From NCBI RefSeq assembly GCF_017163755.1, contig NZ_JAFIWC010000020.1:42134-106133 (forward strand): a DNA stretch of 64,000 nt, read 5' to 3'. Position numbers and translations under genes: made by a program. This stretch comes from Xanthomonas sp. Its GTDB lineage: Bacteria > Pseudomonadota > Gammaproteobacteria > Xanthomonadales > Xanthomonadaceae. Shown piece after piece: positions 45,763-55,537 of the stretch (position 1 is the first letter of the stretch; every line of letters begins with the position of its first letter). The notes under the pieces were generated by a model. It was not told the origin of the DNA. It made no database searches and saw nothing but the letters and a program-made list of their open reading frames with translations.

Positions 45763-46914
45763 ATGCGTAAGACTCCGGCTTCCTCCGTCGCGCTGGCCCC
45801 CGCCCGGGCTCGCGCGCTCTGGCTCGATGCGCAACGACTGAACGTGCCGGCGCCGTTCGGCGAAGGCGCCGAAGCGGTGCGCCTTGCCACCGCGCATCTG
45901 GGCTACGTGCAGATCGACACCATCCATGTGATCGAGCGCAGCCACCACCATGTGCTGTACAGCCGCATTCCCGCCTACCGCAAGCGCGACCTGGACCAGG
46001 CGCAGTCGCGCGACAAGTCGGTGTTCGAGTACTGGACCCATGCGCTGGCCTACGTGCCGGTGGCCGACTACCGCATGTACGTGGCGCAGATGGCGCGCTA
46101 TCGCGAACGCGCGGACGCGGCGGGCAGCGTGGATCGCGCCGACTACGCGAAGCTTTTGCGGCGCATCCGCGACGAGGGTCCGCTGTCGATCCGCGACATC
46201 GACGACGAGGTGCTGGTCGAGAAGACCCATCCCTGGGGCAGCCGCAAGCCATCGCGCGCGGCATTGCGCTACGGCTTCTTCAGCGGCGAGCTGGTCGTCA
46301 GCCAGCGCAGCGGCATGCTCAAGACCTACGAGCTGAGCGCGCGCCATTTCGGCTGGAGCCGGCGCCCGCGCGCGGCCAGCGAGGCGCAGTTCGCGCAGTA
46401 CCTGCTGCAACGCGCGCTGCGTTCGCAGGGCGTGGTCGGCGTGGATTCGGTCTGCTACGGCAACAACGCCGCCAAGCCCGCGGTGCGCGCGCTGATCGAG
46501 GCCATGGTCGGCCGCGGACGGCTGGTCGCCGTGCACCTGCAGGGGCAGGAACGGGTGCCGCTGTGGGCCGAGCCGGCGCTGCTGGAAGCGACCGTCCGGA
46601 TGCCGGACGAGCCGCTCGCCCACCTCCTGTCGCCATTCGATCCGCTGCTGATCCAGCGCAAGCGGCTGCAGCAGTTCTTCGGCTACGAACACCGCTTCGA
46701 GGCCTACGTGCCGGCGGCCAAGCGGGTGCTGGGCTACTTCGCGCTGCCGGTGCTGGTCGGCGATCGCATCGTCGCCGCGCTCGACCTGAAGATGGACCGC
46801 CAGGCCGGCAGGATGCTGATCCAGAAATGGACCTGGCTGGTCCCGCAGCGGCCTGCGCTGAAGGCGGCGATCGGCGCGGCGCTGGAGCGTTTCGAGCGCT
46901 TTCACCTGCGATAG
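45763..46914 (+). CDS. ycaQ: YcaQ/AlkX-type winged-helix DNA glycosylase-like protein
   Basis: 383 residues, the usual size of the HTH_42 family. The start is the ATG at 45763; a TTG two codons upstream is less likely. The family signature is HLGYVQIDTIHVIERSHHH, with Gln50 and Asp52 forming the Q-x-D pair that in YcaQ is needed to remove alkylated or cross-linked bases. HPWGSRKPSRAALRYGFF and LSPFDPLLIQRKRL are further conserved segments. It should act in repair of interstrand cross-links. It is not clearly in an operon. Confidence 0.87.
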   Translation: MRKTPASSVALAPARARALWLDAQRLNVPAPFGEGAEAVRLATAHLGYVQIDTIHVIERSHHHVLYSRIPAYRKRDLDQAQSRDKSVFEYWTHALAYVPVADYRMYVAQMARYRERADAAGSVDRADYAKLLRRIRDEGPLSIRDIDDEVLVEKTHPWGSRKPSRAALRYGFFSGELVVSQRSGMLKTYELSARHFGWSRRPRAASEAQFAQYLLQRALRSQGVVGVDSVCYGNNAAKPAVRALIEAMVGRGRLVAVHLQGQERVPLWAEPALLEATVRMPDEPLAHLLSPFDPLLIQRKRLQQFFGYEHRFEAYVPAAKRVLGYFALPVLVGDRIVAALDLKMDRQAGRMLIQKWTWLVPQRPALKAAIGAALERFERFHLR

Positions 46915-47123
46915 CCACCGGCGGGCATGGCGCCGTTGCGCGCTGGACCTCATGGTTGGGGCGAGACGCATCCGGGCGGGGGCGTGTCTTCGCGGTCGCC
47001 GCCGTCGGCAATGGCGGCAAGGCCGGGCGGTCGTGAGCGGTCGTGGGCGCCCCTGCAGGCGTGATGCGGGCGAGGCTTATACTTTCGCGGCCCGTTCAGG
47101 AGCAGGACAAGAGAAGCGTTCGA

Positions 47124-47531
47124 ATGAAGTTGATCCTCGAAGATTCCGGGCAGGCACTGTCGGTGCAGGAACTGATCGAGTTTCAGGACGGATTCGGTGC
47201 GCAATTGCCGGAGGCCTTCAGGCAGTTCTATCTGGCGCACAATGGCGGCGACCTGTCGGACAGCAACGGCGACAACGATTTCCTGCTGGGCGGCTTCACG
47301 CCGATCAAGTACGGCGTGGCCCCGGTCGAGGTGGTCTATCGCAACCTGGTCGACAGCCTTCCGTCATTGGAGGGCCTGGTTCCCTTCGCATACGATTGTG
47401 TTGGCAACTCTTATCTGTTGTCGCTCAGGAACGATGACTACGGGAAAATCTATCTGTACCTGATGGACGAAGACGAGCTGGCATTCGTATGCGAGTCGTT
47501 CGAGGAGTTCATGGCCGAGCTCACCGGCTGA
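47124..47531 (+). CDS. second SMI1/KNR4 (SUKH) family protein
   Basis: 135 residues. SUKH core features are present: LIEFQDGFGAQLPEAFRQFYLAHNGGDL, then LVPFAYDCVGNSYLLSL and an acidic C-terminal helix ESFEEFMAEL. It is only distantly similar to the SUKH protein at 41749, so not a recent duplicate. Codon use is less GC-biased than in flanking genes. It stands alone, with no toxin next to it, and may be an orphan immunity gene. Confidence 0.82.
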   Translation: MKLILEDSGQALSVQELIEFQDGFGAQLPEAFRQFYLAHNGGDLSDSNGDNDFLLGGFTPIKYGVAPVEVVYRNLVDSLPSLEGLVPFAYDCVGNSYLLSLRNDDYGKIYLYLMDEDELAFVCESFEEFMAELTG

Positions 47532-47935
47532 GAGCACGCTCCGGCCACGGTCGAGCCTTGTTCCGGTTGCTGCCGTAGTCAGTCGCCTGGATGACGCAAG
47601 TGCCGTCGCGCCTTCTTCCTACAGGCCGGCTGGCAAAGGATGGCTGAGTGGCTTCCGGCGCCGCTGGCGTTGCGCGACCGCATCGCCGGCGCTCACGGCG
47701 CGGGCTGCGGGTACCACGCCTTCGGCCGACGCCATGGTGCTGGCATGCCGCGTACGGCCGCCACGAATCGAGCCGGGATGGCCGCAGCATCGCCGGATCC
47801 GCGGCCGCAGCGCGCAACGCATCCGATCGGCCCTGCGTCGCCGCCACGGATCCGGCTGCGCACAAACAAAAAACCCCCGCAATACGGGGGCGGCGGGTAG
47901 TGTCTGCGCCCCAATCCGGAAGAAGGTGGCTTGCG
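47532..47935. other. intergenic region upstream of the SMR transporter
   Basis: 404 bases without a supported gene. The notable element is the hairpin at 47865-47890, annotated separately. Otherwise the region is GC-rich with no recognisable riboswitch core; I looked for guanidine-type motifs because SMR genes often carry them and did not see one. Confidence 0.4.
47865..47890 (-). terminator. Rho-independent-type terminator reading on the minus strand
   Basis: CCCCCG and CGGGGG pair around CAATA (47874-47890), and the plus-strand run of A just before (47867-47873) is a U-tract when transcribed from the minus strand. It would stop minus-strand transcripts arriving from the right, for example antisense or read-through RNA from the hybrid kinase gene across the SMR gene. 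Confidence 0.55.
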
Positions 47936-48268
47936 ATGAAGAACTGGGTGTTCCTGTTTATCGCGATCGTCGGCGAAGTGACCGCGACCTCGTCGTTGAA
48001 GGCGAGCGAGGGCTTCACCAAGCTGTGGCCGTCGCTGCTGGTCGTCGTCGGCTACGGCGTCGCGTTCTATTTCCTGTCGCTCACCTTGCGCAGCATTCCG
48101 GTGGGCATCGCCTACGCGCTGTGGTCGAGCATCGGGATCGTGCTGATCTCGCTGGTGTCGTGGCTATGGTTCGGGCAGAAGCTCGATGCCGCGGCGATCG
48201 CCGGCATGGCGCTGATCGCCGCCGGGGTCGTGGTGATCAACCTGTTCTCCAGCTCGGCGCAACACTAG
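47936..48268 (+). CDS. small multidrug resistance (SMR) transporter, EmrE/SugE type
   Basis: 110 residues with four transmembrane helices. The essential membrane glutamate is at position 14 in [15 protein letters not shown], as in Emr[16 protein letters not shown] in helix 3 is a signature of the EmrE/QacE branch (Trp63-like). GAAGAAGGTGG precedes ATG. SMR dimers exchange protons for quaternary ammonium compounds, and related SugE/Gdx proteins export guanidinium. The serine-rich SSLKAS stretch and absence of a partner gene favour a homodimer of the Qac type. Confidence 0.9.
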   Translation: MKNWVFLFIAIVGEVTATSSLKASEGFTKLWPSLLVVVGYGVAFYFLSLTLRSIPVGIAYALWSSIGIVLISLVSWLWFGQKLDAAAIAGMALIAAGVVVINLFSSSAQH

Positions 48269-48320
48269 CCGCACGGCGTTCCGGTGACCGCCCGCTGCGG
48301 CGGCCACCACGGCCCGTCGC

Positions 48321-51300
48321 CTAGTTCTCGCACACCGACGCCGCCGCTTCGCCTTCGTTGGCGCCTTCGCCGGCGCCCATCGCGTCTGCCAGCGCCTGCG
48401 CCAGGCTGGCGCGCGAATACGGCTTGGGCAGGCGCGGGATCTGCGGATAAGCGCCGGGCGCGAGGTCGGTGTAGCCGGAAACCAGCAGGATCGGCAGCGC
48501 CGGGCGCCTGGCGCGCAGGGCCACGGCCAGCTGCGTGCCGGTCATGTTGGGCATGGCGTAGTCGGTGACGACCAGGTCGAAGTCGTCCTCGTCGAGGATC
48601 GCCAGCGCCTCCTTGCCGGAGCCGGCCGCAGCGACCTGATGCCCGAGTTCGCCGAGGATCTGCACGGTATTGGCCAGCACCAGCGGATCGTCGTCCACCG
48701 CGAGGATCTTCCACGGCCCGGCCGCGTCGGCCTGCGCCGGCGGTGCCGCCGCCCGGCCGCGCGGCGCCGTGTCCGCGGCGCCGGCGGCCAGCGCGGGCAG
48801 CCATATTTCCGCGGTGGTGCCGGCGCTCGGCGCGCTGCGGATCAACAGCGTCCCGCCGCACTGCTGGGCCAGGCCGTGCACCATCGACAGGCCCAGGCCG
48901 GTGCCCTTGCCGATGCCCTTGGTGGTGAAGAACGGTTCGGCGGCGCGCTTGAGCGTGGCCTCGTCCATGCCCACGCCGGTATCGGTGACCGCCAGGCATA
49001 CGTAATGGCCGGGTTGCAATCCGTCGACCGCATGCGCGTGCCGCGCCGCGCGTGCGGCGATGACGATCCGGCCCTGGCCGTCCATCGCGTCGCGCGCATT
49101 GATCGCCAGGTTCAACAGCGCCGATTCGAGCTGGTTGGCGTCGGTCTCCACCGCCGGCAACCGCGCCGGCAATTGCAGCTCGACCGCGATGGTGGCGCCG
49201 AGCGAGCGTTCCAGCAGGTCGGTCATGCCTTCGATCAGCGTCCTCACGTCGATCCGCTCGGTGCGCAGTTCCTGCTTGCGCGCGAACGCCAGCATGCGCG
49301 AGGTGAGCGAGGCGCCGCGCTCGGCGCCGGCGGTGGCGTTGTCCAGCAGGCGCAGCAGCGCCGGGTCGTCGGGCACGCGCAGGCGCAGCAGTTCCAGGCT
49401 GCCCAGGATCACCGTCAGCAGGTTGTTGAAGTCGTGCGCGATGCCGCCGGTGAGATTGCCGATTTCCTCCATCTTCTGCGCCTGCCGCAGCGCCTGCTCG
49501 GCCATGATCCGCGCGGTCATCTCCACCGCCTCGAACACCATGCCCACCACCGCGCCGGACGGATCCTGCACCGGCCGCAGCGACAGGTCGAACGCGCGCA
49601 GCCCGGTGGGCAGGTTGAGGGTCATGCTCATGTGCTCGGTGCCGCCGGCGGCGACGCGGCGCACCGCTGCCTCGACCAGCGCCGGCGCGCCGGCGGTGTC
49701 GGCGAACCATGGCGTGGTCCACAGCGGCCAGCCCTTGATGTCGTCCAGGCGCGCGCCGATGCCTTCCAGCGCGGTGGCGTTGGTGTAGCGCAGGCGGCCA
49801 TCCAGGTCCAGCAGACCCTGGAACAGGTGCGAGGTCTCCAGGATGGTGCGGATGTTGGATTCGCTCTGCGCCAGCTCGGCGGTGCGTTCGGCCACCTTTT
49901 GCTCAAGCTCGCGCACGAAGCGCTGCTCGCCCAGGCGCCGTTGCGCTTCCGAGCGCACGCGCTCGATGTGCGCCCAGGAGCGCTCGGTCACTTCGGTCAG
50001 CAGCGCCTGCTCCTCCTGCGTCCAGCGGCGCGGCGCCTTGTCGTGCACGGCCATCAGCGCGGTCAGGCGGTGCTCCTTGACCAGCGGCATGCAGATGGTC
50101 GCGGCCAGGCCGATGCCCAGGAACGTGGCCGCTTCCTCCGGCGCCAATTGCGCGCGGGTGTCGTCCAGCACCAGCGGCAGGCCCGCGTGCAGGTTGTGCA
50201 ACGCCAGTTGGCCGAACGCGGCCAGGCTGTAGTGGCCGGTGATGCTCTGCGAGCCGGGCGCGCTCCAGTCGCCGCGGATGGTGAAGCCGTCCTGGTCCGG
50301 GTCCATGTCCGCGTAGGCGCACACCGACACGCTCATGTGTTCGCCGAGCATGCGCGTGGTGATGGCGAGGATGACGCTGGCGTCGGTGCTGGCCGCGGTC
50401 GCCTTGGTCAGCGCATCGAGGAAGCGCAGCCGCCGCTCGTTGGCGCGCAGCGCGTCGGCGGCCAGGCGCCGTTCGGTGACGTCGTAGCCTTCGATGAAGA
50501 TGCCGCTGACCTCGCCGGACGGGCCGGTCACCGGCTGGCAGACGAAGTCGAGGATGCGCTCGCGCGCCTGGCCTTCGCCGTGTTGCAACTGCACCTTGGC
50601 GGCGTTGCCGACGAACGCCGTCCCCGAGCGGTAGGCGTTGTCCAGGATGTCGATGAAGCCTTGCCGGGCGATGTCCGGCAGCGCGTCGCGGATCGGCAGG
50701 TCGAGCAGGTCGCCGCCGCCCATCAGCCGCACGAACGCCGGGTTGGCCAGTTCGACCACGTGCTCCGGGCCGGACAGCATCGCCATCATGCCGGGCGCCT
50801 GCTCGAACAGCCGGGTCAGGCGGGAGCGCTCGGCCTGGATGTGCGCCTGCGCGCGGACCCGCTCGGTGGTGTCGACGACGAAGGCGATGACGCCGGCCGG
50901 CTGGCCGCCGTCGTCCAGCACCGGCGAATAGTCCAGGTCCATCCAGACCTGCTCCGCGCGCCCGTTGCGGTACAGGGTGAGCTCCTGGTCCTTGTACGAC
51001 AGCGTGCGGCCGGACAGCCCGACCTTCATCACGTTGTCGTTGAAGTCGGCCACTTCCGCCCAGCCGCGGCGGACCTCCGAACCGAGCAGCTGCGGATGCC
51101 GCGCGCCGGCGAAGACCGCGTAGGCGTCGTTGTAGATCATGATGCCTTCCGGCCCCCACAGCAGCACGATCGGCAGCGGCGAGCGCAACAGCATCGCGGT
51201 GACCGTGCGCAGGCTCTGCGGCCAGCCCGACAACGGGCCCAGCGGGGTGCGCGACCAGTCGAAGCGGCCGATCAGCTCGCCGGTGCGGCCACCGCCGAGC

Positions 51301-51356
51301 AGGAAGGAAGCGTCGTCCGGGGCCCTGGCTTCGGCGCTTGCGGGGTCTGGGCTCAT
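48321..51356 (-). CDS. soluble hybrid histidine kinase/response regulator with PAS and GAF domains
   Basis: 1011 residues with no transmembrane helix. Order: PAS-like (about 30-165), PAS (175-305), GAF (315-470), coiled coil, PAS (500-620), HisKA with phospho-His641 in TGGIAHDFNNLL, ATPase domain (LALINARDA-like LNLAINARDAMDG, DTGVGMDEATLKRAAEPFFTTK, GLGLSMVHGL) and a C-terminal receiver with Asp932 in LVVTDYAMPN. The opening RFDWSRTPLGPLSGWPQSLRT is common in bacterial orphan kinases of this family. The signal and the final output are unknown; no DNA-binding partner adjoins. Confidence 0.9.
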   Translation of the reverse strand: MSPDPASAEARAPDDASFLLGGGRTGELIGRFDWSRTPLGPLSGWPQSLRTVTAMLLRSPLPIVLLWGPEGIMIYNDAYAVFAGARHPQLLGSEVRRGWAEVADFNDNVMKVGLSGRTLSYKDQELTLYRNGRAEQVWMDLDYSPVLDDGGQPAGVIAFVVDTTERVRAQAHIQAERSRLTRLFEQAPGMMAMLSGPEHVVELANPAFVRLMGGGDLLDLPIRDALPDIARQGFIDILDNAYRSGTAFVGNAAKVQLQHGEGQARERILDFVCQPVTGPSGEVSGIFIEGYDVTERRLAADALRANERRLRFLDALTKATAASTDASVILAITTRMLGEHMSVSVCAYADMDPDQDGFTIRGDWSAPGSQSITGHYSLAAFGQLALHNLHAGLPLVLDDTRAQLAPEEAATFLGIGLAATICMPLVKEHRLTALMAVHDKAPRRWTQEEQALLTEVTERSWAHIERVRSEAQRRLGEQRFVRELEQKVAERTAELAQSESNIRTILETSHLFQGLLDLDGRLRYTNATALEGIGARLDDIKGWPLWTTPWFADTAGAPALVEAAVRRVAAGGTEHMSMTLNLPTGLRAFDLSLRPVQDPSGAVVGMVFEAVEMTARIMAEQALRQAQKMEEIGNLTGGIAHDFNNLLTVILGSLELLRLRVPDDPALLRLLDNATAGAERGASLTSRMLAFARKQELRTERIDVRTLIEGMTDLLERSLGATIAVELQLPARLPAVETDANQLESALLNLAINARDAMDGQGRIVIAARAARHAHAVDGLQPGHYVCLAVTDTGVGMDEATLKRAAEPFFTTKGIGKGTGLGLSMVHGLAQQCGGTLLIRSAPSAGTTAEIWLPALAAGAADTAPRGRAAAPPAQADAAGPWKILAVDDDPLVLANTVQILGELGHQVAAAGSGKEALAILDEDDFDLVVTDYAMPNMTGTQLAVALRARRPALPILLVSGYTDLAPGAYPQIPRLPKPYSRASLAQALADAMGAGEGANEGEAAASVCEN

Positions 51357-51749
51357 GGACGGAATTGCGGTGCCGTGCTGGATTGGACGGCGGTACTCTA
51401 CCGGAACGCTTTTCGGCGGCCCGTGACGCAGGATTCATGCGGCGCAAAGCGCCGGGCGGGCCTGGCGGCGCGGCAGTGGACAGCACCGTCCGCCGGCTCT
51501 GGCCGGCGGCTTCGGCAAGGTACAATGGGCGGCCAGGCGTCGGCCGCGGGCCGTCGTCCGGTTCGGGCGGTGGCGCGGGCGTACGCATCGGCTTGCAGCC
51601 AGCGGCGCGCTTGCGCCGGCTCCGTGGCGGCGGCGATGCAGTCGCAGCGTGTGCAGTGGCAAGCGGTCGCGGCAATGGCGGGTGGAACTTCGGCGTGTGG
51701 GAGCGGAAAGGACTCCGGCACCAGGACCAAAAAGGATCGAGGTAGAGCG
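51357..51749. other. divergent region between hybrid kinase and type VI operon
   Basis: 393 bases that must hold the promoters of the kinase (minus) and of the vgrG operon (plus). The final 50 bases are less GC-rich (ACCAAAAAGGATCGAGGTAG) and contain the vgrG ribosome site. A frame open across the whole kinase gene continues into vgrG but is an antisense artefact. Confidence 0.4.
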
Positions 51750-54575
51750 ATGGAAGCATTGGGTTTGTTGGCCGCCTCCCTGGCGCAGCTGTCCGCAAGC
51801 GAGCGCCTGTACCGCCTGGAATTGCCCGACGGCGACGCGCAGGCCCTGGTCGAGCGCTGGAGCGGCGAAGAGCGCCTGGGCGGCGGATTCGTATGGTGGG
51901 TGGACGTGCTGAGCACGCAGGCGGGGTTGCCGCTGGAGGCGTGGCTGGGGCGTCGTGCGACGCTGTACACGAAGCTGGCCGGCGGCGGGGAGAGCCCGCG
52001 CAGCGGCCTGGTGCATGAGGCGTACGAACTGGGCAGCGACGGCGGGCTGGCGCGTTATCGCGTGGGCCTGGTGCCGTGGACGTGGTGGCTGGGGCAGGGC
52101 CGGCACAGCCGGGTGTTCCAGGAGCGCACGCTGGTGCAGATCGTGGAGGCGGTGTTCGCCGACTACGCGCCGCAGGCGAGCTGGCAGTGGAGCCAGGAAG
52201 TGAGCGGGTTCCTGGCGCAGGCGCGTCCGCGCAGCTACTGCGTGCAGTACCGCGAGAGCGACCTGGCCTTCGTGCAGCGGCTGCTGGCCGAGGAAGGGCT
52301 GGGGTGGCGGCTGCAGGAGTCGGACCAGGCGCCGTGCGGCCACCAGCTGGTGGTGTTCGCCGACAGCGCCGCGCAGCCGCAGGACGCCAGTTCGGCGCAG
52401 GGCGGCGGGCTGCGCTACCACCGCAGCGACGCGACCGAGGCGGCCGACAGCGTGCTGGCGATCGGCGCCACGCGGCGGCTGGGCAGCGGCCGGCTGACGG
52501 TGCTCAGCGAGGACTTCAAGACCCGCCAGGCGCGCAGCGCGCAGCTGCCGCTGCACGGCGGCGGCGGTCAATCGCTGCGCGAGGTGTACGAGCCGGTGGG
52601 GATGTACGCCTTCGCCAGCGCGCAGGAAGCGGACCGCTATGCGGGGCTGATGGCGCAGGCGCACGAGGCGCAGTGGTCGCCGTGGCAGGGCCGCAGCACG
52701 GTGCGCACGCTGCGCGCCGGGACCTGGTTCACCCTGACCCAGGCGCCGCAGCAAGGCCAGGCGCCGCCAGCGCAGCTGCTGCTGACCCGGCTGTGGCATG
52801 CCGGGATCAACAACCTGCCGGTGGACCTGCGCGAGGCGGTGCAGTCGCAGCTGGGCGCGCCGCCGGCGTGGCCGGAGGCCAGCGCGGTGGCCGCGCGCAG
52901 CACCTGGACCCAGGCCGAGGCGGTGGGCTACGGCAACGCCTTCGAGGCAGTGGACCGGCAGCAGCCGTGGCGCCCGGTGCTGGCCGACGGCACCGGCGCC
53001 CGGCTCAACCCGCGGCCCACCGCCCCCGGCTACCAGACCGCGGTGGTGGTCGGCGCCAACGGCCAGGCCGGCGCCGGCGGCAACGAGGTCCACGCCGATG
53101 CGCTGGGCCGGATCCGGGTCAAGTTCCACTTCCAGCAGGACGCGGCGGCGTCGGCCGCGCAGGACAGCACCTGGCTGCGCGTGGCGCAGCGCTATGCCGG
53201 CCCGGGGGTGGGCAGCCAGTTCCTGCCGCGCATCGGCCAGGAGGTGCTGGTGGGCTTCCTGGAGGGCGACATCGACCGCCCGGTGGTGCTGGGCACGCTG
53301 TACAACGGCAAGGGCGAGGCCGGCACGCCGGCCACGCCGGGCGGCCAGGCCGCCGAGGCCGACACCCAGGCCTACGCGCAGGCGCGCGATGGACGCGGCA
53401 GCGCGCAGGCGAACCTGGCCGGCGGCCACGCCCCGGCCTGGCACGGCGCCGGCGGCGGCGAGGCGGCGCACCGCAACGCCACCGCGCTGTGGGGAGTGAA
53501 GTCCAAGGAGTGGGGCGGCGAGGGCCACAGCCGGCTGGTGTTCGACGACAGCGACCAGCAGCTGCGGCTGCAGCTGGCCACCACGCAGGCGGCCACGCAG
53601 CTGAGCCTGGGGCACCTGATCCACCAGGCCGACAACTACCGCGGCAGCTTCCGCGGCGAAGGCTTCGAGCTGCGCACCGACGCGTGGGGCGCGCTGCGCG
53701 CCACGTCGGGGCTGTGGCTGAGCAGCTACGGGCGGACCCAGGGCCCGGCCGGCGAGGCGGCGCAGCCCAGCGCGCTGCTGACCCAGCTGCAGACCCTGGG
53801 CAAGACGTTTTCGCAGGCGGCCGGCACGCACCAGACGGTGAAGCTGGCCGCGCACGAAGGGGCGAAGCAGGCGAACCAATCGAAACTGATCGCCGACCAG
53901 GCGCCGCTGCAGGCGTTGCTGAGCAGCGTGAAGACCACGGTGCCGGGCACGGCCTATGCCGAGGCCAAGGGCGCGGCGGCCGAACGCAGCGCCAGTCCGG
54001 GCGAAGGCCGGGTGCCGCACACCGGCGATGCGTTGCTGGGGCTGGCGTCGCCGGCGGGGATCGGGGTGGTGGCCGGGCAGGGGCTGAGCTGGAGCGTGGG
54101 CGAGACGCTGACGCTGGCTAGCGGGCAGGGCAGCGAGCTGGCGGTCGCCGGCCATGGGCGGCTGCACAGCGGGCAGGCGATCGGCGTGCTGGCCGCGGCG
54201 GTGGAGGGCGGGCAGACCCAAGCCAACAGCCTGAGCCTGGTCAGCGGCGAAGGCGAGCTGGACGTGCAGGCGCAGTCGGACGAAGTGCGGGTGCAGGCCA
54301 AGCAGGGGCTGAAGGTGGTCAGCGCCAACGCCGAGGTGGAACTGGCCGCGGGCAAGACGGTGCACCTGGCGGTGGCCGGCGGTGCCAGCGTGACGATCGA
54401 AGGCGGCAACATCACCTTCGCCTGCCCCGGCACCATCACCGTGCATGCGAGCAAGAAGTCGTTCGTGGGGCCGGCGAACCACAGCGCTCCACTTCCGCTA
54501 TTTCCGCAATCGGTGTGCGTGGAGTGCATGCTCAAGGCGGCCCGTGCGGGCGCCCCGTTCGCGGTATTGCAGTAG
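51750..54575 (+). CDS. vgrG: type VI secretion spike protein VgrG (TssI)
   Basis: 941 residues. ATG 51750 follows a GAGGTAGAG site and begins MEALGLLAASLAQL. Residues about 15-440 are the gp27-like base; the gp5-like OB fold is at about 450-530 (RIRVKFHFQQD, WLRVAQRYAGPGVGSQFLPRIGQEVLVGFLEGD by segments). A T6SS_Vgr linker follows, then a DUF2345 domain at about 740-900, and a short cysteine-containing tail ends near 941. VgrG trimers form the spike tip of the injection tube. The DUF2345 extension fits delivery of the effector encoded downstream through the DUF4123 adaptor. Its stop is two bases before the next start. Confidence 0.94.
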   Translation: MEALGLLAASLAQLSASERLYRLELPDGDAQALVERWSGEERLGGGFVWWVDVLSTQAGLPLEAWLGRRATLYTKLAGGGESPRSGLVHEAYELGSDGGLARYRVGLVPWTWWLGQGRHSRVFQERTLVQIVEAVFADYAPQASWQWSQEVSGFLAQARPRSYCVQYRESDLAFVQRLLAEEGLGWRLQESDQAPCGHQLVVFADSAAQPQDASSAQGGGLRYHRSDATEAADSVLAIGATRRLGSGRLTVLSEDFKTRQARSAQLPLHGGGGQSLREVYEPVGMYAFASAQEADRYAGLMAQAHEAQWSPWQGRSTVRTLRAGTWFTLTQAPQQGQAPPAQLLLTRLWHAGINNLPVDLREAVQSQLGAPPAWPEASAVAARSTWTQAEAVGYGNAFEAVDRQQPWRPVLADGTGARLNPRPTAPGYQTAVVVGANGQAGAGGNEVHADALGRIRVKFHFQQDAAASAAQDSTWLRVAQRYAGPGVGSQFLPRIGQEVLVGFLEGDIDRPVVLGTLYNGKGEAGTPATPGGQAAEADTQAYAQARDGRGSAQANLAGGHAPAWHGAGGGEAAHRNATALWGVKSKEWGGEGHSRLVFDDSDQQLRLQLATTQAATQLSLGHLIHQADNYRGSFRGEGFELRTDAWGALRATSGLWLSSYGRTQGPAGEAAQPSALLTQLQTLGKTFSQAAGTHQTVKLAAHEGAKQANQSKLIADQAPLQALLSSVKTTVPGTAYAEAKGAAAERSASPGEGRVPHTGDALLGLASPAGIGVVAGQGLSWSVGETLTLASGQGSELAVAGHGRLHSGQAIGVLAAAVEGGQTQANSLSLVSGEGELDVQAQSDEVRVQAKQGLKVVSANAEVELAAGKTVHLAVAGGASVTIEGGNITFACPGTITVHASKKSFVGPANHSAPLPLFPQSVCVECMLKAARAGAPFAVLQ

Positions 54576-54577
54576 GG

Positions 54578-55537
54578 ATGCCGTCCTTCATGCCGGCCGA
54601 CTTTGCCATCGACCATCTCGACGCGGGTGCGCGCGCGGCCCTGGCCGCGCGCATCGGTGCCGAACCCACGCCTGCCTGGGTGTTCGCCGATCTGGCGCTG
54701 GTCGACGCCGCGGCGTTCCATGCCCGCCTCCGGCGCCGTTCATGGCCGGCATTCAATGCGTATGCATCGTCCAACCTGTCCGCATTCGAAGAACAGGGAG
54801 TCTGGCTGCTGCCATTGGAACCGACAACCGAGCGCGCCAGCGCGCAAATCCAGGACTTGCTGGCCTGGACGGACGGAGCCCCGGCATTGAGCTGGCTGTA
54901 TACCGCCGCCGAGCAAACCGCATTGCAAGGCCTCGCCAGCTACCTTGCGCGGATCAAGCTCGAAGACCGGGTCGCTCCGCTGCACTGCCGCTTCGCCGAT
55001 ACGCGGGTATTGCCGGAACTGTTGCAGGCGCTGGACCCCGCGCAGCGCGCGCGCGTTGCGCAACTGATCCAACGTTGGGGTTGGATCGGCCGCAACGGCG
55101 AAATCCGGCACTGGCAGTCAGAACCCGATGCAACGGCCGACGAGGCCGAACATCTGCGGCTGAGCGCGGCGCAATTCCGCCGGATCCGCGCGGCGGCCGA
55201 ACCCGATGCAATCTTCGCCCTGCTGCTGGAACAGACGCCCAGCCTGGTGCCGGCACGCGATCGCGGCCAGTTCCATGCGCACCTGTGTGCCATCCTGGCC
55301 ACTGCGGATCGATACCATGTGTACGATCTGGAAAGCCGGCTGCAGTTCGTGGTCCTGAGCCTGAGCTGCGGCGAGGACTTCCATCGCTTGCCGTGCCTCC
55401 AGGAACTGTGGGCCGATCTCGCACTGGGCAAGTACCGCATGGTCGAGCGCATGCAGCTATGGGGCGACGATGTCTGGGACCAGCTCGAGGCCAACGCACC
55501 GTCCCGCACCGCCGACAGTGATGGCGCGCCCGCATGA
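54578..55537 (+). CDS. DUF4123 type VI adaptor/chaperone (Tap/TEC)
   Basis: 319 residues, starting two bases after the vgrG stop. The N-terminal 120 residues have the DUF4123 pattern, with PAWVFADLALVDAAAFHARL-type opening, a middle SWLYTAAEQTALQGLASYL segment and a Trp-rich RWGWIGRNGEIRHW section near 175. These proteins load a specific effector onto the VgrG tip. The stop overlaps the first lipoprotein start (ATGA, 55534-55537). By position it should serve the Tle1 effector at the end of the operon. Confidence 0.85.
   Translation: MPSFMPADFAIDHLDAGARAALAARIGAEPTPAWVFADLALVDAAAFHARLRRRSWPAFNAYASSNLSAFEEQGVWLLPLEPTTERASAQIQDLLAWTDGAPALSWLYTAAEQTALQGLASYLARIKLEDRVAPLHCRFADTRVLPELLQALDPAQRARVAQLIQRWGWIGRNGEIRHWQSEPDATADEAEHLRLSAAQFRRIRAAAEPDAIFALLLEQTPSLVPARDRGQFHAHLCAILATADRYHVYDLESRLQFVVLSLSCGEDFHRLPCLQELWADLALGKYRMVERMQLWGDDVWDQLEANAPSRTADSDGAPA

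Noticed and set aside
47532..47935. Guanidine riboswitch upstream of the SMR gene
   Set aside because: No ACGR-loop hairpins or other guanidine class motifs were seen; the only hairpin has its U-tract on the opposite strand.
48639..51749. Very long plus-strand open frame opposite the hybrid kinase, in frame with vgrG
   Set aside because: It is antisense to a clearly conserved kinase, its translation is low-complexity Arg/Gly/Gln-rich, and the VgrG fold begins exactly at the ATG at 51750 with its own ribosome site. High GC removes stop codons from this frame.
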